A DNA stretch of 34,488 nucleotides from Allomyces macrogynus ATCC 38327 (lineage: Eukaryota; Blastocladiomycota; Blastocladiomycetes; Blastocladiales; Blastocladiaceae). Every line of letters starts with the position of its first letter. The stretch's first letter is position 1. The notes beneath the pieces were generated by a model. That model saw nothing but the letters and a program-made list of their open reading frames with translations, was not told the origin of the DNA and ran no database searches. Positions 1 to 14,348 of this stretch are shown one piece after another. Location of the stretch: contig GG745338.1 of the NCBI GenBank assembly GCA_000151295.1, positions 816,396-850,883 of the forward strand, in the 5' to 3' direction. The position numbers were made by a program, and so were the translations under genes.

Positions 1-199
1 GTCGTGGGGGAGTCAGACCATGGCGTTGCCGGCGAGGAGCTGCAGTGACTTTGGACGATTCAGTAGACGGCGGAGGCTGCGTGAGCTGGCGGTCCAGGCG
101 GAGCCAGGCAGGCAGCGGAGTGCGCTCCGCACGTGACATGCTGCAGGCGGTGAAACGGCGTGCGGACGCGACAGCGCGCCTGCACGAGACACCAAGTTC

Positions 200-1345
200 G
201 ATCTTCAGTCCAAGTGCACCAATGCATCTCAGCATGGACGCGACGACTCGGAGGCGCCGCCCGTCACGGACGTGCACCCGGCACCCAAGTGGCGGCCCGT
301 GCACGGCGAGATTGAGCGCAAGGACGTGACCATGGCCTGTTGCACAGGCCTCAACCCGGTTGGTACTCAAGGATGTGCTGCTCAAGATTCTGCCTGGGAT
401 CAAGGCCAGTTTGTTGGGTACGAAACGGAGCGCACTTTCTTTGCGCCATTTTGCGCACGCAAGCACGCCCAAGTGGCTGACCTTTGGTGATGGCGATTTG
501 TGGTTTTGTGTAGCTGCACTGATTCCAGCAAGTCAATGCTGATTGTTGCACTGTTCCATCTGGTCGAGCTGCACAAAGTCTCGATCACGATTGACAGCAT
601 GGACATTTTGCAGCCTGGGTTCGCTCGCTCGCTCGCTCGCGAACTTGCGCCAGTGCCTCTCGATCGTACTGCAAGACTGATCTGCTCCTGTTTGCTGGCA
701 TGGTTCCCAGCAACTTGGACCAGTTCAGCACGGCCTCAGGACGCAGTGCCGCGGGAGTACCTCGCGTGCGATGGGCTCAAGGCCCACGTACAGGTTCATT
801 CGCTCAGTGGCAAGCTTGACGCGTTGGTGGCCAAGAATGGCAAGGGCATGTCAGTGGGCCAGCGCCAGGTATGCTATGTTGTGTCTTGTCAAGATGATTG
901 TCCAATTTTAACTTTGACTGAGGCTCACCTTTACCTTTTTCGTTTTCGTGTTCCTCCAGCCCAAGTGTCTGAAGCGCGCCATGGTCAAGCTGCCCAAGAT
1001 CCCAATCATGGACATGGCCATGGCCTCAGTCAACTTGAAGATGGGCTTGCTCGTCCTTCATGGCGATCCGCCGCAATTTCTTGGGTGCGACTTTGATCAC
1101 GATTGCGCATTTGCGCGCACTTTTCTTCCCGACTTTCCCCTTTTGGATCCACTGGTTCACTCATTCCTCCATCAAACCAGGTCAAACACTATTATTGACT
1201 ATGATGTTGTTGTTGAGCCTGCGTCCCCTCCACCAACCACGTCGCAGGCACATAAAAGGACCTTGGCGCGATCAGATGCGACCCACTTGCGCGAGGGCAC
1301 CTGAACTGGCATCAGGTTTGGTGGGCATGACACTGGCAGGAACCT
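200..1345 (+). pseudogene. Relic of the C-terminal nucleotide-binding domain of an ABCC transporter
   Basis: Scattered frames on this strand match, in order, the second ABC domain of the ABCC locus at 3805-5050 on the other strand: the linker and strand before Walker A (about 226-415), a ruined Walker A reading S-S-K-S in place of G-A-G-K-S followed by an intact LIVALF (about 525-555), the DSMDI and GLKAYVQ-like segments (590-800), a signature-like SVGQRQ (about 848-870), a degraded Walker B (about 990-1060, MDMAMASV for MDEATASV), and NTIIDYD (1188-1210). Intron remnants sit at the same places as in the other copy (about 417-519, 871-959 and 1100-1185). No continuous frame survives and several catalytic residues are gone, so this is a dead gene fragment. 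A weak match may run to about 1345. The limits are approximate, and nothing recognisable lies in 1-199. Confidence 0.8.
621..640 (+). repeat. TCGC tetranucleotide microsatellite (5 units)
   Basis: Five perfect TCGC units lie inside the ABCC relic, between the DSMDI segment and the next recognisable stretch. The equivalent part of the other copy encodes a GLAEVRQ-type segment, so the repeat probably grew after coding constraint was lost. Confidence 0.8.
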
Positions 1346-1763
1346 GGGCAAGTCACACCACAATGTCGAGAGGGTCGACGAGCGGAGAGACAGCTGGTTG
1401 TAGCCGTTGAACTCTCTCTCCCTCATCTCCCGGCTTTCGCGCCACTTCCAGAGGGCCGCGAACGCGTCAAGACGCTGTGGTTGCGCCAGCGCACGGTATG
1501 TGCGAGACGCGCTGTGATTAATTTACGTAACGTTGCCCAGGCGCGAGGCAGGCGACAATGCACGCGATAGTCATGAGGCGCCACATCACGACGCGCGATG
1601 GAAAGCGTTCCTTGCTTGGGCAACTGTTTGTTGATCGCCCTTGGTCGCTGGTCCTTCCTTCAGGAGCTCATGTGTACTTTTCCACGCAGACGCCCCAGAC
1701 GCCCACCAAGCAACTGCCAGCAGTGCGCGGCGGACAGCGGCGGCATCGAGCCCGAGGATCATC
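1346..1763. other. Intergenic: leader of the 5-phosphatase gene
   Basis: No convincing gene is seen between the ABCC relic and the start of the 5-phosphatase. An upstream in-frame ATG at 1641 would add 41 low-complexity residues to that protein. A TATA-like ACATAAAAG occurs just before this stretch (about 1250), but nothing ties it to a transcription start. Confidence 0.4.
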
Positions 1764-3395
1764 ATGGCCAACGCACCAGCACCACTCCCCGCAGCAGCCT
1801 CGGATGCTGCTGAGTCGCCGGCCACCGACGCGCTCGCCCACGCCCCCGACACGCCGCCGCCGTTGCATGTTCTCGCGGTCACGGCCAACCTCAACCGCGC
1901 GGGCGCCGACAAGCACCCGGATTGGTCGCTGATTGGCCGACTTGCCGTTGCAAGTGAGGAAGTGGACCAGAACGCGCCGCCGCCCGACCTGGTCTCCGTG
2001 TCGCTGCAAGAGGCAGCGTCCGATGCCCTTCTCGGTGTGGTAGACGACGCGGCCGCACGAGCGTGGCAGGCCAAGATTCTGACCGAGCTCACGGCACACC
2101 TGCACGCCGAGTACCTGCCCGTGGCTCGCGTCGTGTGGGGTCCGACTGTGCTCATCGTCGTTGCGCGGGCCGCTGCCAGCAGCAACAGCAAGATCTCCAA
2201 CGTGTGCACCACGACGTGCGCGCTCGGCCCGGCGCTGCTGCCCAACAAGGCCGCCGTTGCCGTGTCGCTGACCTGGGAGGACCGCGTGCGCGTCGCGCTC
2301 GTTGGCACGCACTTGCGGCACGGCCAGAACCCGCAGCCGCGATGGAGCAACTGGGTCCAGCTGTGTCGCGGCCTCGTGTTTGACCCGACGTTGCCCGAGC
2401 CCGCTGCGTCGTGTCGAGTATTTACTCATGACCACCTTCACGGCGCCCTCCCCGTCGTTGCTGACACGGCCATCGAGCACCCCGCGACCAGCAACGGTGA
2501 CGAAACCGATCGGCCAGACACGCCGAGGTTGCGCCGGCAGCGCCGCGCGACGCCCGAGCTCGACAGCGACGACCAAGCCGAACCGCCGTCGTCACCAACG
2601 TCGCCGCTCCTCGGGCACGATGTCGTTGCCATGCCTCCTTCTTCTCCTCCTCCACCAGAAGAAGTTGTCCTCCACGACCTGTTTGCCGACCACGACGTGG
2701 TCATTGTTCTCGGCGACCTCAATTCGCGCACCTCGGCGCGTTCGGCGCAAGCTCACGCTGCGGCATCGGCGTGTGACATTGCGCAACTCGTCGCGTGGGA
2801 CCAGTTCACGCAAAAGCTCCACAGCGACGCGCCCTCCAATAGCGCGAGCACCGACGACAGCGACGAGGCCATCGCGTCGGCCATTCTCGCGCAATTCACG
2901 GAACCGCCCATCACGTTCCTGCCCACCTACAAGCTCCGCGCCCCAAAACCCGCGACTGGCGCGCGCGTCGTACCCATGCCACTCCTCGCCACGACGCCGC
3001 ACTACGACCCGAAACGCATCCCGAGCTACACGGACCGCGTACTCTCCTGGACGCGCACCGGGTTCGCCGTCAAGCCGCACCTCTACACAGCCGCGTTCGA
3101 CTTGCTGGCACACAATTTGCCGTCGGACCACGTACCCGTCGTCGCGGTTCTTTCGGTCGTCCCCGAGTCGGCTGCGGGCGGTGGTGATGCCGCTATTCGG
3201 CCGCGCCGGCTCCATGGACTGGCCGTGGCCCGCGACCCGTGGTGGCGCACCAAGCACCAGCTGATTGCGGGGATTTGGGTGTGGGTGTTGCAGTCGCGCA
3301 CGCGTGCCGTGGCCGTGGTCGCGTTGCTCGTGGCCGTGTTCCTGGTGGTCGCGTGGTCCACGCTGGCTTGGGCGTGGCGGACGATTTTGGGATAG
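1764..3395 (+). CDS. Tail-anchored inositol polyphosphate 5-phosphatase
   Basis: Single-exon gene of 543 residues. The IPPc (endonuclease/exonuclease/phosphatase fold) motifs occur in order: an N-terminal strand VTANLNR (about residue 34), SLQEA, GTHLRHG, the metal and catalytic motif GDLNSR (about 317), FLPTYK (about 385), RIPSYTDRVL (about 418) and SDHVPV (about 454). These are the signatures of enzymes that remove the 5-phosphate from inositol phosphates or phosphoinositides. An acidic, Ser/Pro-rich insert of about 80 residues precedes the GDLN motif. The last 30 residues hold one strongly hydrophobic segment (about 515-537) with a very short tail, so a C-terminal membrane anchor with the enzyme facing the cytosol is likely. 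I chose ATG 1764 because homology begins soon after it; ATG 1641 is in frame. Substrate preference cannot be read from the sequence. The gene sits between two dead ABCC copies. Confidence 0.88.
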   Translation: MANAPAPLPAAASDAAESPATDALAHAPDTPPPLHVLAVTANLNRAGADKHPDWSLIGRLAVASEEVDQNAPPPDLVSVSLQEAASDALLGVVDDAAARAWQAKILTELTAHLHAEYLPVARVVWGPTVLIVVARAAASSNSKISNVCTTTCALGPALLPNKAAVAVSLTWEDRVRVALVGTHLRHGQNPQPRWSNWVQLCRGLVFDPTLPEPAASCRVFTHDHLHGALPVVADTAIEHPATSNGDETDRPDTPRLRRQRRATPELDSDDQAEPPSSPTSPLLGHDVVAMPPSSPPPPEEVVLHDLFADHDVVIVLGDLNSRTSARSAQAHAAASACDIAQLVAWDQFTQKLHSDAPSNSASTDDSDEAIASAILAQFTEPPITFLPTYKLRAPKPATGARVVPMPLLATTPHYDPKRIPSYTDRVLSWTRTGFAVKPHLYTAAFDLLAHNLPSDHVPVVAVLSVVPESAAGGGDAAIRPRRLHGLAVARDPWWRTKHQLIAGIWVWVLQSRTRAVAVVALLVAVFLVVAWSTLAWAWRTILG

Positions 3396-3804
3396 AGAAT
3401 TGGGAAGTCAATGAATGAATGAATCCGTGCGAGCGTATCGTCGATCCGCATTTGCGTTTCTCCACCGGTTTGCGGCAGAGCAATCAGAGGTCCAGCTCGG
3501 GTTCGGCTGGATCCAAGGACGAAGACCAACTTGAGCCCAGTCGTTTCAGCATGCTGCAATCGAGGACGAACTGTCACGTCTGGGAGAACGAGCACATAAA
3601 TTGATGCTAAGGCGAAGCTGTAAGACGATTCCAATAATGCCTTGTATGGAAAAGAAATGAACCAAGCTTCAAAAGCAAGAGCAACACAACGGAACGTATG
3701 CACGTCCAAGAAAAAGAAGCGAAAAAAGCAAGCAACATCAATGAAACGACCTGGGCCGCCGCTGCGTGTCCAGCGAAATGCAAACCCATAAACAAAAAAG
3801 CAAT
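3396..3804. other. Intergenic, convergent 3' ends
   Basis: A and T content is higher than in the flanking coding DNA, with A-rich stretches around 3655-3735. It separates the stop of the 5-phosphatase from the stop of the oppositely oriented ABCC locus. No gene or RNA is recognised. Confidence 0.5.
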
Positions 3805-8380
<4,576 letters not shown>

Positions 8381-9069
8381 GCGAATTTTGACGGGCCGTG
8401 CGTTTCCATCCAGCTGTACCGCCGCCGCACACTCGCTTCTCCTTCTCTCTCTTCCCCTCCTTCCACTCTTCCCTTTTTTTCTCTACCAAACTCTTGAGGC
8501 CACAGGGCCCCCTTTCTTTCTACGCCCCGCTTCATTTTTTTTTAATTTGCCAGCGCCGACCAAGCGTTAGAGGATGCCTTGTGCTGTGCTTGGCTGCGGC
8601 CTTGCATGACCAGGCACGCGCGTTGCGCGAGGCAGTGCTCGTGGACGTGTCGCAGATTAGCGTGGGAATGTGCTGTGTTGATCAGACGTGCACGTCTGGC
8701 GCCGTACTGGAGCGGCCCGAGGTGGTCGTGGATGTCCCAGAATCTAGCCGCACACTCGCTCATCATGCATCATGCAAGCTCGGCCAGCGTCGACACGACC
8801 ACTTCCACCTGCCCGCACTCCCTGCATTCGCTGTCAACCCAGCCGCTCTCCTTCCTCGTCGTCGTTCTCCTCCGCGGTCCTCGGCACCGACTTCTGGCCT
8901 TCGACCGAGTCAACCCCGCCTCACCCCGAACACAACCTCTCTTCCGCTGCGCTGTATCCCAGAACCATCCGCTGCTCTTTCGGTCGGATCAAGCCGCATT
9001 TCCTCGCGGCATTGCACGTTGCGTTGCTGGATCGCTCAAGTGGGCCCACTGCCCGGATCAGACTGCACG
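8381..9069. other. Intergenic between ABCC pseudogene and the CIMIP2-like gene
   Basis: Divergent spacer. 8420-8545 is strongly pyrimidine-rich on the plus strand, like the leaders of other genes here. Open frames cross it but show no family resemblance. Further degraded 5' exons of the ABCC locus may lie here unrecognised. Confidence 0.4.
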
Positions 9070-10648
9070 ATGGCAGTCAACGACGCCCGCGCAAACTTCC
9101 CCGCGCTCTCCCCGGCGCCGGGCGCTCCGCTGCCCGTGACGCCCGACGCCGTCGCCAAGGCCGGGTTTGTCCAGTTTGCGCCGTGGCACAACCACCACCA
9201 TGACCGCGCGCCTGGCGCGCCCGGCGGCGACCGGTACATCCCGCACCACATTCCCGACGACCACTGGCATTGCTCCCCATCGCTCACGTCCACCGTCTCC
9301 ACGCGCGCATAGTTTCACGTTCCCGCCGGTGCCTGGGTACACGGGCTTTGTCCCGCGGTCGCGCGAGCACTTTGGCAAGTCGTATGCGGTCACGACGCTC
9401 GCGGCGCTGCAGTCTTTTGAGCACATGATCTCGACCAAGGACCGGCTGCCGCCCAAGACGGCCGAGATCGGGCAGGCCATTCAGAATACGCCCGTGTGGG
9501 TCGGCGGGAACGCTATGTCGGGTGCCGGGTCGCACGGCGCTGGGCCCGTCTGGCTCAACGCGACGGCGGCAATGCGTGCGCCTGTGGCCGGTGCGGCTCT
9601 CACTACAAGTACGTCCGAGGCCCAGGCGGCGCCGGCGCGCGCGCCCCCGGAGGCTGTCGTGGTGGCGCGGATCCGGCAGAACAATGCTGCGGCAGTGGTG
9701 GCAACGGGCCGCGTCGCGGCCGACTTGCAAAAGCGGCAGCGCGCTGGGGAGTTGCAGGCACAGTGCTCAAGCGATCATGCACGTCCTTCGCCGAATTTGA
9801 TCCCCAGCATTTCATTTGATCGGCTGCTCACTCGACGACAAACCCATACTAGCGTATTCCCGGCACCACGACGTTCATCTCGCGCGAGCGCAGCCGGTTC
9901 GGCGAGCAGTACCAAAAGTCGGCGGCGGCAGCCATGGCCGAATTCAAGGCCGTCGACCGCGACTACGACCAGCACCTGCGCGAGCTCGAGCGCGACGGCG
10001 CTACGCTGCCCGGTCCCGCGGCCGTGGCCGCCGTTCTCGCGTCGGCCAAGACGGTCGAGGGCCGTGCAGGTGTCGCAACGACCACGGACCCGCAGCACGT
10101 GCACTGGCTCCTGTACGGGTCCAAGGGCGGGCAAAACGGGCCGGCGCTCGCGTCACCCGCCAAGGCCAAGCCGACGGGCCCGCCGCCGGGCACGACGTCC
10201 ACGTCCAAGTACATTCCGGGGTACACGGGCAACCCGGGGCGGCAAGGGTTCAAGAACGAGTCGCGCGCCATGGATATTGGCGCGTTTGCCACGCCCGATC
10301 CGGAAAAGGTGACGGTGTCGGGGCTACCGCCAAAGGACTTGGCCGTGAACTCGCCGATTCCGGGGTACAAGGGTATGTGATGCGCGCAGATCGAGGTCGA
10401 CGTCGTGCGGGCGATCATTGGGGTCGGTTGACTGATCCAACGACGCGCCCGGAGGCTTCCTTCCGCTCTACCAAACGTGCGGCGAGCGCAGTTTCGGTCA
10501 AAGCAGCAAGAAGTGCATCAGCGAGTTCAAGAACATGCTTCACGACAGGCACATGCCGCTGGGCGCCGCGACGCTCAAGATGCCCGTGCAAGGGTGGGGC
10601 GGCGCGTCGGGCGCAGCGGCGCTTGATCAACATGGGCACGAGCAATAG
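9070..10648 (+). CDS. UPF0605/CIMIP2 (FAM166)-like flagellar microtubule inner protein
   Basis: Four exons: 9070-9233, 9313-about 9757, 9853-10372 and 10455-10648, giving about 440 residues. The protein carries repeated short motifs of the form PGYTGF-x-PR followed by G-x-(S/T)-Y: PGYTGFVPRSREHFGKSY in exon 2, a degenerate IPGTTTFISRERSRFGEQY at the start of exon 3, IPGYTGN late in exon 3, and IPGYKGFLPLYQTCGERSFG across the last intron. This pattern is that of UPF0605 proteins, including ciliary microtubule inner proteins that line axonemal doublets. Introns 1 and 3 (GTACAT...ATAG; GTATGT...GGAG) restore frame exactly. Intron 2 is less clear: a GC donor at 9758 with acceptor 9852 restores frame, whereas the nearby GT donors do not. 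The start is the first ATG before the conserved part. A role inside the flagellum is inferred from family membership. Confidence 0.72.
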
Positions 10649-10858
10649 CTGCCTCCGCTGTACTGTCCTGATTGGACGCGGACTGGTGCGGGGTATACAG
10701 TGCTGAGAGGGAGGGGTTGGACTGTTTCGTTGGCGTGCCGCCTGTGTTTCGCTGCTCGACGTCTGTCGGAAAGGTGCATATTCGAGATACTATATCGAGG
10801 AAAACCGCTGCGTTTGCTCACCACTCCCAATCAATCACAGCACCAACCTGATCCAATT

Positions 10859-11812
10859 TTACAACAGACCTTCCATTTCCCGCATAAAGGCCTGGTAGGC
10901 CTCGTCCTCGGCCGTCGCGGGCCTCTTCTCCTTGGGCCCCTCGTCCTCGTCGGCGCGCACAACAATCCGCTTCCGCTTCGCACCACCGTCAGCCCCTGCC
11001 GCGGCACGGACGGCGGTTGGCACCAAAGCCGTCGTCTCGCGTTGCAGATCACGGATTTGCGGAGCAGCCGAGACGACCGGCCCTTGCTTGGCAGGTTCAG
11101 CGGCAGCAGCGCTTGCTGCTCCGGTCGATCCCGCGCCCGATCCGGCAGCCGCGTGCGCACGCTTGGCGGCCGTAACGTGCGGCGGCTCCATTTGCGGCGC
11201 GTGCGACGGCAGCGGGCCGGTTGGGGGCGGCGGGTACCCGGCCATGGTCACGTACTTGGGTTCAGTGCCTGACGGATCTTGTGAGGGGCGGTACCCCTTG
11301 GGGACAGGTTCCGAGGGCGGCGGGAGCGGGGGCAGAAAGTCATCGTCAAGGTCCGAGTCGGGTGGTGGCGGGGCGGGCGCGGATGAGGACGCGAGAGTCG
11401 CGGTTGCGAGTGAAGACGGGTCGGGACGGTAGCGATGGCGTACTATGGTCAGACGCAGAAGTCAGCGGGCGGTCAGATCGCGCCGAAGAAATAGTAGCGT
11501 AAAACGCACTCAGCGCGCTGTGGTGCTCAGCAGCGAGCGGGTCAAAGAGGCCCGATGTGGTTGCATCAGGACCTTGCGCGAGTCGTCGCCTACATTCGTG
11601 AAGATACGGACGGTGGAGCGCCGATTCGGGTGGAGTCAGAGCGTGACATCGAGGAGAATATGCTGGTATTGGCATGCGGGCGCTGTCTACCGCTTGGCAC
11701 GCTCGGCTTCGAGCACGGCCGGGCGTGGTGGTTCGGGGGCCGGCTCGTGATGGTCGGGGTGAACGGGCGGCTTCTTGCCTTGCTTGGGACGGTCTCGGCG
11801 CGGTCCAGCCAT
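10859..11812 (-). CDS. WBP11-like proline-rich protein (possible splicing factor)
   Basis: Three exons on the minus strand (11812-11691, 11589-11510, 11442-10859) join in frame to 261 residues. The basic, proline-rich N-terminus runs into a Pro/Ala-rich middle with an acidic DSDLDDDF patch and PPLPPP stretches. The C-terminal part carries the best evidence: APQIRDLQRE and LVPTAV near residues 190-205, a basic KRKR patch, and a terminal EDEAYQAFMREMEGLL. As I recall the family, these match the C-terminus of WBP11 (SIPP1/Npw38-binding protein), a nuclear pre-mRNA splicing factor. The usual WBP11 N-terminal lysine-rich helix is not visible and the protein is well under half the animal length, so this may be a reduced or distant relative. 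Its start is 811 bp from the divergent phosphatase gene, and its stop lies about 210 bp from the CIMIP2-like gene. Confidence 0.6.
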
Positions 11813-12623
11813 TTTGCTGCAGGTTGTCGTGTGCTCGTAGGTCGGCGAGCACCGTAGCTCGCAGGCGCTGGCGCGGCCACAAGTGCGCGTCAACGTTGGC
11901 GACCGAGTCCAGATGGAGCACAGATGGGGCCGTGGCGGAGGCGCGAGACACGGCGCGAGGCAGCGTGCGAGTCACGTGGTCAATTGCGGCTGGGTGCATG
12001 AGCGTGGCCCCGTCCTGCGCGCGAAAGGGCCCCACTACCACCCAAGGCCGCCGGCACCACGGCCACGGCGCGCAACGACGACGACGAGCACCGACGACGC
12101 CGGCGCTCTCTCGCCAGCATCTCGCGCCCCGATACTCGCCGCATTGCTCGCGAGCGCCCTTGTCGAGGCTCCGCAGCCCCCACCTCGACGCCCGCGACCG
12201 TTGCCGCGCCCTGCTAGGCCACCAAGTCGTCGGCTCCCGTTTGCACGCGGTCGACCGCCGCGCTCGCTCTATTTATTCGCCGTCGTTGCCCAATCGCTGT
12301 TGCCCGTGCCCGTCCGTCGAGCCCGAGCCTGTGCCGCCCTGCCGCCATCCCTCCAAGTCTCCAAGCGGTGTCCTGCGCCGACCCGCCGACGCATTGAGTT
12401 GCCGGGTCGCCCACCCCGCCGCTCTTCTGGTCCCTGCGCCCACTTTGCCGTCCGCAATACCCGGCGCTTCCGCTCTTGCTTCTCCTCTCCACTCACTCCT
12501 CTCTCGTCGCGCATATCCTCGCGCGTTTGACGCTGCGCACGCACCACGTCTGTTTGCGCCACCCGACCTGCTGCTCCAAGTGCTCCACCACCTGCGCGTA
12601 TCCGTTCGACCCCTTGCTCCACC
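11813..12623. promoter_or_regulatory. Divergent promoter region between WBP11-like and phosphatase genes
   Basis: Spacer between two head-to-head genes. The half next to the phosphatase is C-rich with TC and CTC runs (12320-12520), and TATTTATT lies at about 12270. Both strands carry long open frames that look like chance frames of GC-rich DNA. Its role as a shared promoter is inferred from position only. Confidence 0.4.
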
Positions 12624-14348
12624 ATGTCTGATCCCGCCATTGACGGCACCCCGGTGCTCGACGCCGCCGTCGACCGCGACGTGCCTTTCGCCAACGCCGA
12701 GGACGTGCCCACGGATGTGACCGACGACGTAGCGCCCGCCACGGCCCCCGCGGCCGAGGGCCACGATGGGCCCAGCGTTGCGCGCATGGGCTCGCGCACC
12801 GACGACGCCATCTCGGTCGATGACCTCTACCGTCTCGTGCTCAACTCGTTCCTCAACATCCTCATTGTCGACGTTCAGGAGCGCCTCGCCGGGCCCGTGC
12901 TGGTCGGTGCCCTGCGCCGCCGCTTTTTGCGCTCGTTTGTGCCCTATCGCACGTCGCTCTCGGTCAACCCGGACCCGGCCTATGACGAGAATGCCGGTAC
13001 CGACGAGAACCCGCTCGACGACACCGTGCACTTTACGTCGGCACACCGCACTGACCTGTGCTTGCGGCTGCAGGCCGACGAGCGCGTGCTCAATGCCGAC
13101 TTGATCATCTTCTACGACGACGACGGCCGGTCGCGCGGGCCGGCCTCGCAGCTCGCGCATCTCATGGGTTGCGACCACGTCTTTGCCGCACGGTACCTGC
13201 ACGCGCCGCCGAGTGCGGCTGGTGAGCCTGCAGGCATTGCCGCATTTGCCGCCAAGTACCCGGGGCTCGTCGAAGTTCCCGGTGCTCTGCTCCCGCCGCG
13301 CATTTCCGACCTGCGCGAGCGGCAGGCGGCACTCATCCAGGCCGTCTGGTACCCACACCGGTCGCCACATCTCTCCGACACGCCCCATCTGATCGTGCCC
13401 GAGTTTTTGTACCTCGGCGGGTGGGATGCCGCGCAGCCACGGCACCTCAAGGCGTTTGGTATCACGCACGTTGTGCGCATTGGGTTTTTCGACCCGAACC
13501 CGATCCACATTGCGCCCGACGTGCAGTACCACACCTATGTCATGGAAGACGCCGAGGAGGAGCCCATCGACTCGCTCTTTGAGGCCGCGTGCTCGGTCAT
13601 TGACGAGGCGCGCAATATGCGCGTGCCCGTGCCGGGCGCGACGGACGGGGCTACGCGTTCAGGCCGAGTGCTCGTGCACTGCCACGCCGGTGTGTCGCGG
13701 TCGGCGACGATCATCTTGGCCTACATGATGCGCATGGGGTTCAAGCTCGCCGAGGCGTTTGACTTGGCGTTCCGGCAGCGGCCCATTATCCGGCCTAACG
13801 AAGGTTTCGGCCGCAAGCTGCAGGCCTACGAGCGTAAGCTGTTTGGCCTGCCGCAGTCGACGATGCCGTTGTGCTGGATGTCGTTTGACTACATGTACTA
13901 CCGCGAGTACCTCGAGTTTTTGATTCGCATCGAAGAAATGGGCGTGCTCGACGGGTTGATGCTGCCCGTGGCCGTGCCCGACGGCGCGGGTAAACCCGTG
14001 CTGACGCTCGACACGCGGTCGACGCAGCCGCACGAGGAGGAGAATGTCGAGATTCCGACGCCGCTGCCCGGGTCGCTGCCGCCGCCGCTGCCCGACCGGC
14101 CGGCCGTCGACAAGACACGCATCGCCGCGATTTTGGCCGCGTTGCCCGATGGCGTTGACCAGGACCTGGCGCCATCGCCGCCCGAGAGCCTCGCACCGGC
14201 GATCCAGGTCGAGGCGCTTGCTGCGGCCGCGATTGAAATGAGTGAGCGCGAGCGTGAGCTCGAGTACGACGAGGCGGTCGCTGCGGCGGTGGCCGCGGCC
14301 GAGGAGATGGCGGTCGAATCGGCTGCTGCGCCCGCGCAAGCGTCGTGA
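12624..14348 (+). CDS. Dual-specificity protein phosphatase, MAP-kinase-phosphatase-like
   Basis: Uninterrupted frame of 574 residues. After an acidic N-terminus, residues about 70-220 look like a degenerate rhodanese domain as in MAP kinase phosphatases: ILIVDVQER, LIIFYDDDGRSRGPASQL, and FAAKYPGLVEVPG at its end. The catalytic domain starts near 255 with VPEFLYLGGWDAA, has a likely general acid in MEDAEEEP, and contains the active-site signature HCHAGVSRSAT with nucleophile Cys353, followed by AYMM and the RPIIRPNEGF element. This fold dephosphorylates phospho-Tyr and phospho-Ser/Thr, commonly on MAP kinases; the actual substrate is unknown. An FDYMYYREYLEFLIRIEEMG segment follows, and the C-terminal 120 residues are Pro-, Ala- and Glu-rich, ending in a likely helix. 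ATG 12624 has a suitable CACC-ATG context behind a C-rich leader. Confidence 0.88.
   Translation: MSDPAIDGTPVLDAAVDRDVPFANAEDVPTDVTDDVAPATAPAAEGHDGPSVARMGSRTDDAISVDDLYRLVLNSFLNILIVDVQERLAGPVLVGALRRRFLRSFVPYRTSLSVNPDPAYDENAGTDENPLDDTVHFTSAHRTDLCLRLQADERVLNADLIIFYDDDGRSRGPASQLAHLMGCDHVFAARYLHAPPSAAGEPAGIAAFAAKYPGLVEVPGALLPPRISDLRERQAALIQAVWYPHRSPHLSDTPHLIVPEFLYLGGWDAAQPRHLKAFGITHVVRIGFFDPNPIHIAPDVQYHTYVMEDAEEEPIDSLFEAACSVIDEARNMRVPVPGATDGATRSGRVLVHCHAGVSRSATIILAYMMRMGFKLAEAFDLAFRQRPIIRPNEGFGRKLQAYERKLFGLPQSTMPLCWMSFDYMYYREYLEFLIRIEEMGVLDGLMLPVAVPDGAGKPVLTLDTRSTQPHEEENVEIPTPLPGSLPPPLPDRPAVDKTRIAAILAALPDGVDQDLAPSPPESLAPAIQVEALAAAAIEMSERERELEYDEAVAAAVAAAEEMAVESAAAPAQAS

Noticed and set aside
8398..9312. 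304-codon open frame on the plus strand
   Set aside because: It crosses a C/T-rich leader and the start of the CIMIP2-like gene in another frame, and shows no family motifs; a chance frame in GC-rich DNA.
12273..13532. 419-codon open frame on the minus strand
   Set aside because: It is antisense to the dual-specificity phosphatase, whose motifs are unmistakable; composition is Arg/Val/Gly-rich as expected of a mirror frame.
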